From: Atkinsonella hypoxylon
Lineage: Eukaryota; Ascomycota; Sordariomycetes; Hypocreales; Clavicipitaceae
Assembly (NCBI GenBank): GCA_000729835.1
Contig: JFHB01000065.1
Coordinates: forward strand, 62,001 to 126,000
DNA: 64,000 bases
Direction: 5' to 3'
Shown: positions 34,525-45,671 of the stretch, one piece after another
How positions within the stretch are numbered: position 1 is the first letter of the stretch
Layout: each line of letters begins with the position of its first letter
The notes under the pieces: model-generated
The model's input: only the letters and a program-made list of their open reading frames with translations
Database searches by the model: none
What the model was told of the DNA's origin: nothing
Position numbers and translations under genes: made by a program

Positions 34525-34999
34525 GCAGAGACCATTCAAGACATGTTCCAAGCTAGAACTCTCGAGTAGTCTTCATCTTCCGCAACAATAGTAGAGTGGA
34601 CAGTGAGGGGTCGGACTAATCTGTCAACAGCTTGGTTGCGTTTGGAATATCCATTCGAAGGTGCCCACAACCGGTGGCACCACCTTGCGGTTCTCTTTAA
34701 CGCCGAGGTTGACCATCCTTGGCGCAGAAATAGTTACCCTGGCTTAAGCGAGAAACTTTGAGTGGCCTCTATTCGCTCAACGAGTTGCGAGCCTCGCTGG
34801 ATAACTATCTCTTTCTAACTTGAGGCCTTCCAGGTCCTTCTACCATACCGTATCCTACTATGAGAGAGAAAGTATATTAAACAGAACGTCTTTTCATTGG
34901 TACACAGTCAATTCCTTGTCAGTACCGGGTTTGGAGCCATTTCGGCGGCGAAGACATAAGACCGGGGTATGTGTGGGGGCTAACAGATAACACGAGGAA

Positions 35000-35337
35000 T
35001 GATGGTATCATCACTAGTTAGTGAGTTGACCTGTCTAATAACGCCAGGCGTAAGTAATCTAGTTATATACAGAGCACAATTATCTGCATAACCTGCTTGT
35101 TACAATATGTTCTAGCTCTAGAGAGGTTACAATTATAGTGAAGCTACACACAGAGAAAGAATACAACTAGTGTTACAGAGTATAGTCGTTGGGAGGATCA
35201 AGGGAACAGAGTATGCACTAGTGCGTACGAAAGAGGAGTTGATGATATTGATTGATTGAAGCTATCTGTAGGAGCGAGAAGCTTGGTGATATTCAGGAGT
35301 TGGTGGTGTGGGGCCTCAGTCCGGCTCCGGGTCAACA
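35000..35337 (-). mobile_element. Candidate solo LTR remnant
   Basis: Read on the minus strand, this begins TGTTGACCCGG and ends ACCATCA (TG..CA), contains a TATA-like TGTATATAAC and has an internal GTCAAC matching the start as an inverted repeat. I see no target-site duplication and no retrotransposon coding remains, so it is only a suggestion. Confidence 0.25.
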
Positions 35338-35582
35338 ATCTATCCGCCCCATTTTTGGGCTGTCCCACCAATTAGAGCGCCCGCTGCCGATTGTTCCAAC
35401 AATAGTTAGCATTATCAACACTAATAGTTAGTATCTTGGCGCACTTGAAGGGTTATGCTCCGTATTACGGTAAATTATCAAGAGTACGGGGGTATGCAGG
35501 CTGCTGAACAACTCTTTTCTAACTAGTCAAAAGAAGTAGAAGTGGGGCAGCCCTCAATTCACTAGTGTTCCGCGTGAGTTAA

Positions 35583-35637
35583 GATTGGCTACAAGTATTA
35601 TACTTGTAGAAACAAGATTTAAAGAAGGTAGCCAATC
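35583..35637. repeat. 55-base element with 10-base inverted ends
   Basis: GATTGGCTAC at 35583-35592 is the exact reverse complement of GTAGCCAATC at 35628-35637. Inside is the near-perfect palindrome TACAAGTATTATACTTGTA (35591-35609). It could be a miniature transposon remnant or a stem-loop. Confidence 0.5.
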
Positions 35638-36390
35638 ATATACTTGGAATTTCTTTGATGCCAATTTTGATCAGGGCCGCCCAGTACTGAGTAGCTCCGA
35701 CTTACATACCCGTCACCGGTCTGACAAGCGAATTGTGAATGTGATCAAAGAGACTCAAATAGAAACGCGACGCACAAAACACAATAACCAAACAACCAAT
35801 AGAAACAGACGAAAAAGAAAAAAAAAAGACCGAGGGGGAATCGTGCGCGGATGTAACAACATTCCCAAAATAGTTCATTAACTCTAACCATCCATTAATG
35901 TCCGCTGTTGCGTCTGCTAGCTCCGCAATTACCGCTCTGATGCCTGTTTGTTTGCCATCGCACACAAACACAAGCACATATATACATATACACAATCTAT
36001 GAGAAGGGCAATAAGAAGTGGAAAAAAAAAATCCCTAAATGGACAAAACCAGCCGACCACCTGAATCATGCATATGCTATTCAACTGCAAAAACGCCATT
36101 TCATGTCACTGTCCTTATGCCCTCTAACGCCGGAAGCAAACAAGTGGTTGAAATGATGTGCCCGCATTGAAAGATCTAAGACACGCCACATAACTATCAT
36201 CTCATAAAGGCAGGGAAGCCATCCAAAGCAATGAGTGAGCGAGATCCACTATAGAGAAACGACAGCAAAATATAGTGCATGGAAGTGTCATGAGTGTTAC
36301 TATAGTTCGTTGACCTTGCCTGCGATATACCCAAATAAGGCGTCTATTGTACGACAAGGAAGAGTCAGGTGTCAGTTCAAGGTCGAGACG

Positions 36391-38982
36391 TCACCACGGC
36401 CGATTCCTACTTGGCCGAAGAGGCGAGATTTCTGTATTTGTTGGTCGTTGCGTGGCATTTTCCATACCAGACAACAGGGAAGCATGAATGCTTGCTGACG
36501 AGATAGGTGCGGCGGAAGAGTCGGCACGAGGCTGAACTCGCGATTGCAAAGGATTTGGTATGTTCCGGTCTCGCAAAGACGAGCCATTTACCACAACTGG
36601 CGTCGTAAGACCACTAGGTCGTGGTGCTGATACAGAAGAATCTGCCTGTCCATGCATATCGTCTGGGCTGTTGAACTGAGCCGTTGCTTCGCCCATGACA
36701 AGTCGAGGCTGTAGCCGCTGTGCAAGGGACGATGGTGTTCGCCTCGATACTGCTGAGTGTACCCTCCAGGAATTCTCTGACAGCGGCTCCCGAGAGGGTG
36801 CGGCAAGTTGACTGGAGGGGGTCGACTGGGAAGCAGAGCGAGAGTGCGTTGTCCTCATGTCGGAAAAACGCTCTTCCCCAGAAACTGGACCATTGCGACG
36901 TTGTCGTGTTCTACGTTGATCTTGAGTGCCTACATCATCTGGTGGGGGTCGACGCTCTGCAGTTCGAGTCGCACGATTGAAGAGCTCCTGAAGTTCAGTT
37001 TCTGTGATTTGCCTAGTAGCCAACCTGGCAACCAGTTCATCAGAAACTCTGATGAATACAGGTCAGCCTTGGTCCATGCAAAGCGACGAGTTCATGGAAC
37101 TTACCCAGGCGAGATAAGGCCACGCATCCTCATCATACTGAGAAACGTCCTTGCTGACCCCTGCGAATGCTTTGGCTCCGACTGCAACTTGCATCGGCAG
37201 TATGGACAGCTATCTGAGTCTTCTAGCCATTTTTTGATGCAGTGATCTCCGAAAATATGTTTGCAAGGTGGCAGACGGAGAGGTGCTTCGTTGATGCCTT
37301 CTGGACTTGCTACGCCATAGTCATTGTAGCAAATGACGCACGCTGTATTTGAAATGTCAATTCGTCATCTTGAGTAAGCTATTCTCGCACAACTTACTCT
37401 TGTCACTTTTCGGTAATGTGGAGATTTCAACGCTTTCCAAGGATTGTATTGCCGCTTTGGATGCCACTAATTTGCTCGATACGGTGCCACGAAACAACTG
37501 CATTTGACGTGCAATCATATCATCAGTGAGGCTGACTCGACGGTGGGGCCTAGGTGTTGTTGGTGTTGGGCTCTCGGCTGGCTCATCGTGCGACCTCAAA
37601 GTGTCAGAATCGGATTGCCTAGAGGTCATGGATCGTCGAGCCCGAGAATAGGCTTGTCGGCGGCGATCCGGAGCTGGAGTTGGAAGTCCTGTCAAGTCTC
37701 TATGCTCAAAAACGGATGCAGCTAAACCACCAATATTAGTCACGATGCGACCAAAGAATGACATAAATGCTTCCAATGCTTAAACAAATCGAGGGAGGAC
37801 TCTCGAGCCGAGTCTGAACAAAGAAAAAGAAAAAAGTAAGAGCACAGAAGTTATGAAAATGAACCAAAACTTTGGACAAGTAAAATTTTTGCATGTAGAC
37901 CTGGAGTTGGAAACGAACTAAAGATAGCTTCCGTCGATGATGCAACTTTTGGTTAGGGTTTGTTGCTTACTTGATTGGGATCGTTGAGTCCTCTCTGAAG
38001 CTGTCGATGGGATCTGCGTTGAGCGGCGTGGGGAAATTGGAGAGAGTGGATAGGCGAGCATTGTGCTGGATAAGGAGGGATTAGACGAATGCGAGACGTT
38101 ACCTAGCCGGCTTGAAATTGAGAACAGAGAGGGAGTCGAGAGAGAATCTGAAGTTGCACTTGGTGACGCCCAATCAGCCGTCGGAGGCGGCTGCAAAGCC
38201 ACACCTCTTGTGCCAGAATTCATGCTTCCCAGCCCAGTCTCTGACGCCGTAGACACAGGCGTCACATCTGCAGGAAGATTGCTTCCTGTCGCATGGTCCA
38301 TCAAACCCGACATCGACTGCAAATTCTGAGCCCAATAAATTGAATCCGCAGAGAACCTAGCAGCAGGCTCTGGGTTCTGCAAGGCACGAAGACTGCGATC
38401 TGGGTGAGGCAGAGCGCTGTGTTGGCTGGATTGTGTAGGTTGCACGGGTTCCGAGTTTGTCGCGGTTTGCTGATGATGAAGATAGAATGATCCCAGTGGC
38501 ATTGTTTGAGAGTGCCATGGCGACATGAGCGTCGTGTGGGCATCAACCACCCAATGACCTGGAGAGGCTTGAGTCAATGGATCACCGGTCGAGGCCAGTC
38601 TCTGAGAACCATTTGGGAGGAGGTTCATTTGATCCATCTTGAGCCGGTCCCGGTCCAGTCGCTGGACCACACCCTCTGCAAAACGTCAACGTCTTTATCG
38701 GCACGAACAGCTGTCAATCAGTGTGGGCTTCCGACCGCCACAGGCTGGCCACAGACGGAGCCCAATGACGCCAAGCACAGAATCAATCAGCAGAAAGCCC
38801 GGCGTCGAAGCGGAATGGTATAGTGATACTTGAGCTAGTTGTGTTGGAGAAACACTCCCGACGCTTGCTGTCCTTGCACGCTTGCTATTTGTTTGTTCTT
38901 GTTGCACGTGGTCTAGATTTTAATGCTATTCCTGCTGCTTTGTTGTGCTGAGTCGGAAGTATAGACCAGGCGAATCAGGCAT
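36391..38982 (-). CDS. RING-H2 finger protein, probable E3 ubiquitin ligase
   Basis: The well-supported part is exons 37778-37398, 37342-37105 and 37048-36391. It starts near FMSFFGRIVTNIGGLAA, then RRVSLTDDMIARQMQLFRG, then a RING-H2 domain: CVIC at about 37340-37329, PCKHIFGDHCIKKWLEDSD, and CPYC near 37200. The order is C3H2C3, so zinc binding looks intact. It ends in a Ser/Pro/Arg-rich tail. Upstream, exon 38675-37971 (Ser/Pro-rich, with SPGHWVVDAHTTLMSPWHSQ) joins in frame through a 192-base intron. Exons 38912-38757 (SKRARTASVGSVSPTQL) and 38982-38967 (MPDSP) complete a 717-residue model. The first two introns have weak donors (GTCTAT and GTCTGT), so the 5' end is tentative, and the upstream part could be a separate gene. 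Substrate unknown. Confidence 0.7.
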
Positions 38983-39325
38983 GGAAACGAAGCCAACGAC
39001 GATACACAGGTGAGCGGCACCGCTGCAAGAACGAAAGCCAAAAATATGTCTGGTTGAGAGTAGAATCGGTCTTAGGAGTCTGATTTGCTAAATGGCGATA
39101 GATTACAAGAAGCGAGAAACTCTCGACGCCGCGACTGCATGTATCAGTCGAGCGTGGAAGGGATCGAAAACGGTGTGCGGAGCTAGATTACAAGGGTGAG
39201 GGTAGTCGTTGATGACAGGATAGTCGAGATTCGTGCAGGTAGGTACGAGACGACGAGTATGATGAGGGAACTGCCAAGAGACCGAGATGAATATACCAAG
39301 AAGCTGGGTGAGTGCCTACCTCCTA

Positions 39326-39392
39326 CTACCCAAGGTAGGCAGGTATCTAGGTATCTAGGTACCCTAGGTAGGTAGGTAGGTACCTAGTAGTA
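39326..39392. repeat. TACCTAGGTA-type palindrome cluster
   Basis: A run of AGGTA, TATCTAGG and TACC words with palindromic CCTAGG and GGTACC centres, the same class as the clusters near 6.2-6.4 kb and 56.2 kb. Confidence 0.8.
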
Positions 39393-40920
39393 AGGTTAGG
39401 TGCCCAGGTGCGTTACCCACCTTTGTGAATAGGACTTCAAAGGTCGTATCGTGTGCGTGATGTTGGGTTCAAGCCGAGGCAGGAGCGCCCCATCCGGTTT
39501 ATAATCCTTGATCGTTGCCAAGATATCGAGTTGAAGTATGCGCTATTTACGATGACAGATTGTGAACTTGTACAAAGAGCAGAACTGGCCAGAGCAATCT
39601 ACCAGCGAGCTCAAGCTGACAGCAACGGGAGAACCAATCTCGGAGTCTTAAGCTTTTGTGATGAGAAATGGAAGAGCAAGGAGTTCAAGCCACAAACGAC
39701 ATTCATACAACAGGATGAAATGTCAATAAAGTTGGTCGATTTAGGATAGCTGGACGAGACGGAGGCTGCTGTTTAGCCCAAAAGCTTAACAATAGCAGGC
39801 AATTATTAGTGGAGACGGATCGGTTTCGTCGGATGACCAAGAGGCACGAGCGAGGCAAGCCAAGGAGAAAAGCTCTATTTGCCAACACCGTCCAGAGATT
39901 CAGACGGAGGCGGAACACATGATGAAAGCTTGAACTGGCGAGTGAAAGAGGCGGCCAAATGCGGCTGGATGCTGACGACAAGAAGCTGGCCCGAGCAGCA
40001 AACGACACCTAGAACTGGCGACAAGTACAAACGCTATAGCTCGAGAACGGCATTGACACGGATAGAGAGAGGGAGGGCGCAGAGAGAGGCAACCGGGGAC
40101 GGTCTCGTTCCTTCTTGCTATCGTAGAGCATGTGTATGTGTAGGAAGAAGAAATCCTGGGATGGAGGCGAGGGGAAAGGGCAGCGTCTAGAGAAAAGGCA
40201 CCAAAATAGCAAGGTCAGTCAGTGACAGCCAGCCAAAGCGGGAACGGTGATTCAGGTGCGTTCCAAAGAGAAAGCACAGGGCCGGGTATGAAGCCGACGC
40301 CAATAAGTGTCAGAAGATCAAATATTAAAGGCAAGGCACCGTCCAGCCGGGCTTGGCTTGAGAAGCTGGATGGGCCGGCCACACATGTGAGCGACTGGCA
40401 GACTGGGCCAACCAGGATCCTTGCTGGCTGTCGTTGTATGTGTGAATGGAACGAGCAGAGAGGGGTGGAAGGTGGACGGTGGGCGACGGGCGACGAGTGC
40501 AATCGGGAAGAGGGGCAAGAAGGGCGTAAGGGCGTAAGGGCGTAAGGGCGAGTCTTCCTCTCTTGGACTCTGCACACACATGTATCGAATGGGTATTTGG
40601 ATGAGTACTTCCACAAAAGTGGCCATTGTCGTAGTGGCATTGTCGGGGCGGCATGTCGTGGTGGCATGTCGTGGTGGCATGTCCAGGTCACCATCAATCA
40701 ATCGTCCGGCACGGCTAGTTGGGTGTATGGATGCCTTGATGGCAAGACGGGGTCTAGTCTGCAATCAAGTCTGGTGTCAAATGTCAAACAACCGTTGGCC
40801 GTCTAGTATTATCCAGCATCCAGCATCCGGCATGGGGCCAAGATGGCGGTGTTCGATGAAGTGATGGTGCGCGCAGACGCAAACGGGTCTTGTCAAAAAA
40901 AAAACAATAACTCATGTCGC

Positions 40921-40948
40921 AACGCAACGCAACGCAACGCAACGCCCA
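40921..40948. repeat. AACGC pentanucleotide repeat
   Basis: Five tandem CAACG/AACGC units. Simple-sequence repeat with no visible role. Confidence 0.85.
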
Positions 40949-43900
40949 ACTCAGTGCTGACTGACCATCAAATGTGTTTGCGTCATTGACAAGCTTCGGA
41001 GGGCGGCGAACAAGGCAGGAAGGAGCCATCTGGACCCAAAAATCACTTGCACTTTCCCTCCGGATTTCTTGTCCTACGATATATCTAAGAAGAGACCTGC
41101 TCTTGCTTCTTTTTACTCTCACCTGCATTAATTACAGTCGCCTCCGCCTCCGCCTCCAAACAAGAGCACCAGCCTGGTACCGGTCTTATGATTAGTCTTG
41201 CACAAATCACTGTACCGGGGATACGCGGCTCATCACCCCTTGTGGCAATGCATGCGCGGGAGAATGCTGATTGTGCTTGTTACAGTACAGGAGAGACACG
41301 GAGCAAGTGATCCCTCGAGCTTGTACACAACAAGCAAGCATGACCTGTTGCTTGCTTGTCTTTGTCTCTTATTACCTACCCCTCCATGCGCAGTCAGTCA
41401 TACGCCATTAACGCAAGGCCCCATGATTGAGAGGACCGGCTACTGCATACATGACACACGCAGCACTGAGGCTGCACCAATTTCGGAGCGTCTGGACACC
41501 CTGAGGGAAGATGAGATTGACGTACAAGTGAGCGGTGATGGAGGCCCGTCGAAAACAGGAAAGCGCCTCACTCGGGCACCCTAATTCTTTTTCATCACAG
41601 CAAAGAGCAGTGCATCAAATGAGGCACGACAACAAGCCCAAGGAAGCACGCTGAAGGACAAGAGGCGGGGCAAGCATCGACTGGGTCGGATATTCCGTGA
41701 CAAGGTGCATGGTGTAAGGATACGAGAGCGATGGCGCCTAGCTACTAGCAATCCTCTAATGTTGCCAGTCGAACTCGAAGAAAAGACATCTACCCCCCCC
41801 CCCCCCCCCAGCCCATGGTAGAGGTGAAAGCATGATGGGCAGATGGGCAGATTGGCAGAGCGAATTATGGGTACTAAGGCGACGAGGCGACGCATCATGT
41901 CTGTGTCATGGAAGCAACAGAGAACATTGCTAGACCGGCTCGAGTTTGACTGGCCGCCGAACGAGCTGGGTCGGACTGGTCTCACTTGGTCTGATGCTTG
42001 CACTCACTCACCTGAACATGACTGACACTAATAGACAATAGCACAAGAAAAAAGTAAACTATTTCATGCTTGGATGATGCGACCTTGTTGGACAGCCACA
42101 CGTTTTATTACTTTCAATAATGATAAGCTACTGCTTGCGCGCGCCGGCGGGCTGACCTAATCATGTACTAGTGTACAGGATAGACGACATGGGCCCCTAT
42201 CCGGAGGAGTACTGACACATGAAATGCCAATAATACATACAAACTTCGCTGTCGTGTTGATGCAACTGCGGCACGCAAGGGTCATCCTAGGTAGTTTGGA
42301 CTTATCATAGGTACGTCTAGCATCAATAATACGCAGATGCACCTCATATGGATGCCAATGATTATGTGATAGGACTCCAGCAGTTCTTGCCATTCATTAC
42401 ATTCATTACATTCACTCTCTCGATATGTGAAGAGCCGCAATGCTGGTTGCCAGTTGGCCACAAAGACCACTCGATTGGGTCTTGGATTCAGTGCTAGCAA
42501 ACGAGTCAGTCAATAGTAAGCAGCGAATCGCAAATACGAGTCGTACAGCATCCGTGTCTGGCGGTGGCTAACGCTGTGGTCCACCGATCAAAAAATGGTA
42601 TCGTCATGCTAGTCTTTGTCTACTTACCTACCTGAACCCTTGCATTTGACTTTTTTTTAACTCAACTGGCTGGGCCACCCCTACAATGCCTGGACACAAT
42701 CCAGAAGCAAAAAATTTTCCTACTTGCTGGACTTCTATGCCTCAAGCTTTGCACAGTAGTCGGACAACACATCTCGCCGCGAAGGTCACGGTAAAACCTT
42801 CCGATTCTGTATTGGCAGGAGTTTATTTTCGGGGATTCCTCCCAGTGATTTACTTGGCCGCGCTTGTCCTAGCCCCAAGCGAATTCCACCTTCCGGTTCG
42901 GCTGCTTGTCCGTGCCGATTTGACCCAAGCCATTCAAGTCCTCAGTGTTCTGGCCGTGGGTCAATGACAACGATACCACTCAAATCAGCCTAGAATGAGT
43001 TTTCCTTTGGCTCCAGACCGCAGCACTCGTCCAGAGATTCTCTGGATGCCGGGTGGCAACTCAGAAGGCGCCAAGCTCAAGCGCATCCCGAGGAATCTTC
43101 ACCTGAAGAACGTGAAGCAAAGCAACACCGACACAAAGAACATGCATAATTCCGGTCGTGGGGTGATATGTGAGTCGTTGCGGATCTCCATGATGCTACC
43201 CTCCACCACAACCGTCTCTTTCCTCTTTCCTTATGCGACACCTCATGCCGCCATCTCTCATTTCGCACCAATGCAAGCTAGTTACTCAACGCAAGAGAAT
43301 CCGGCGCCGTGATGCGGGTGGCTCAAGGGACGCAAGACCATACATTGAGCCAGACTACGGCATGGAGGCTTGGATGTGCCAGGAATGACGAGCCGGCGAC
43401 CGGTAGGGTTAGCCTCACCAAGCTTGAAGCCGATGTGGGACAGGACGCGCTAAATGACTAATGACAATCTCTGGTACTGTGTACTCCATATGCTAGAAGA
43501 GAACACTTGGAGTCGAAGATAAAATGAGTATATCTCCGTCGCGACAGCGTAGCTAAAGTTTTGCTCTTATCTACCCTGGGCTGATTAGGTTTGTCCTGGC
43601 TTAAACCCATATGTTCACAAACACTCACTCCGTCAGGTTACAAATAGCGCCCGCAGTAGTTCCACTTTTTCGCCCTGACATCACATCTACATTGCATTCC
43701 TCGACGACGGACGACTTTTGTGAAGCGCATGATGTAAATGCATGTAGGGATGCTCACTACTATGCAATTGCCCTTACTCCCCCCTCTTTTTATTTATTTA
43801 TTTTTTATATTTACATTTTGAAAAAAAAAACCATTCCCCCCTCTCTACCTCTACAGCCACATGTGACGTGGTGCTGGAAAGGCATCATACTCGTCGCGCC

Positions 43901-45671
43901 TGGTATCATCAAGATCGCCTGATTTCAAGTTCGCATTCTGCCCGCACATCAGCTGAAACTGATGCTACGGATGGTTTAACAACACGTAGACAAAGTTGTC
44001 TGACGATTTTCATCACTGTTCTCAGATATCTGAGGTGAATACTATTGCGGCCATGATCCTCTTTTTCCTTTTTGTCTGCGCTCTCCATACATACAGTATC
44101 CAGTATCCTATCATAGGTAGGTACAGACATCGTGGTATCATCTGTGTTAGAGTTGGAACATGACTTGTGTGCTCAGTACATGACAACAAGCCTGGGAGCA
44201 GTGGTTGTTGCCATCGACATGGATGCCTCGCCACATATTTACTTACACATAGTTAGTACGCGGAGAGCTTCTGCGCTAGGAACGCAAGCTTGCGATCGCT
44301 CGAGGCAAATATGGACTAAAGGATAATATTTGTAGGCGCACCCCCTATTAAACAACACACGGCAATATACTACATCCAGCCAATTCTGCCAGATTCGCTG
44401 CGTCGCGCTGTCTTACCAAAGCTGACTGTGATCTTCAGTCATGTAAGCCATCACCGTCATCCGCTCTTCATATGAGACATGAATGTGTTTCTCATAAAAT
44501 AGCCTTGGCCAATTCCCGTCTGGAAGATCGTGTTACCTCAGCCTCTAACCTACACCATTCTTGGCATCGATCCCCCTCGGCAAGGTTCACTAAATATTCT
44601 AAACATGGTTAGGCGAAAGCTTTCCCTGTTACAATGAGCCCGCTGAGCCCGCATACATGGACCCTTGATTTCCCAAAAGGCTATCCCGTCTTGAAGTCGC
44701 CGCATGCCAGACGGGACACACCGTCGGCCTGCTCTTCCATTGTCGCCACACTATCGACCATCCTTGGTGCAAAGATTCCATCGAGAAGGCGCAGCCGTAT
44801 CCAGAAAGGTAAGCCTTAGGTCGGGATCACAAACAGAAATCATTAGATAGCTAGCCAGCCACGTTCTCCACGCTCGTCGAGTCCAGAAGGGACCGCCGAG
44901 AAACAACCCTCGTAATGTCGGCTGGAAGTGAATGTGCTCGAACCAACATCAATCCCCGGAGTCATCAACACGTCGAGACTGATGTTCTTCCTTGACATAC
45001 GACTCGGTAGTCAGGGGCATAATCAACCCCCCGGGATTTCACCGCTGCAGGAGCCAGGCTCGCAAGTCGTGCTGCACATGTCCGTCACGAACCTCGCCGA
45101 CTTCCCATCGACTCGAAGGAATAGAAAGAGGAAGCGTGGCATCAGGCTTAATACGATGTCGCGAACAACAAGAATCCAGTGTGGAAATTCTAGAAAATGT
45201 GATTGGTTCTGGGTAGCGAAATGGTTCGGCTTCCGAATGCTCTGCGTAAATCGAGTGCTGATTCTACCAGATCAGCTTCCATCGTGGACGTCCTATGGCA
45301 TTGTATCCTCCGAAAAACTACATACCCGCTTTCCAGAATCGAGTCCGCGAGATGTGATATATGTAATCGGTACAAAACTCACTCGTCTAGTTTACGGCTG
45401 TCGTGTTCCAATTGTTGTGGAATATCAGTCATAAAGGGCCCTGCTTCACTCCATAATATCTGTAGCAGCTACCTCAGGCTTTGAAGCGTCAGTGAGACTC
45501 CTAAGGCCCAGTAATTGTATATTTCGTTAAGCAAGTTGGATCGTGATGATGCTCAAGTCTCTGCATGACTATCCATCGGCATTGCCTAAGCCAGGTCTGT
45601 CCTGACCTAAGAAATCTATGACGCCGCCCACTGCTTGATGACAAAAAACTTAAAAACGCACCTCATCCAGA

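Larger units (their letters stand above)
34176..36390. other. P450 promoter, candidate LTR remnant and RING gene 3' flank
   Basis: No gene is supported. The stretch holds the ACGTCA array, a possible LTR at 35000-35337, a hairpin with 10-base inverted ends at 35583-35637, and AT-rich sequence that may be old transposon debris. Confidence 0.5.
38983..45671. other. 6.7-kb gene-free stretch
   Basis: Between the RING gene start and the APC2 stop. I see no supportable protein gene. It holds an AGGTA palindrome cluster (39340-39390), GTAAGGGC repeats (40526-40553), two GTCGTGGTGGCAT units (40655-40681), AACGC repeats (40921-40945) and a C run (41793-41809). The best orphan frame is 44928-45434 (plus, 168 residues), which matches nothing I know. 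The region may hold the RING gene promoter or long untranslated or noncoding transcripts. Confidence 0.5.

Noticed and set aside
32449..38982. Idea of a secondary-metabolite cluster around the P450
   Set aside because: Neighbours are leashin and a RING protein; no synthase, tailoring enzyme, transporter or pathway regulator is present.
40526..40553. GTAAGGGC repeats resembling telomere sequence
   Set aside because: The unit is not TTAGGG and lies between ordinary genes; treated as a simple repeat.
44928..45434. 168-codon plus-strand frame as a gene
   Set aside because: Mixed composition, no recognisable motif, overlapped by frames of similar quality on both strands; kept only as an orphan mention.
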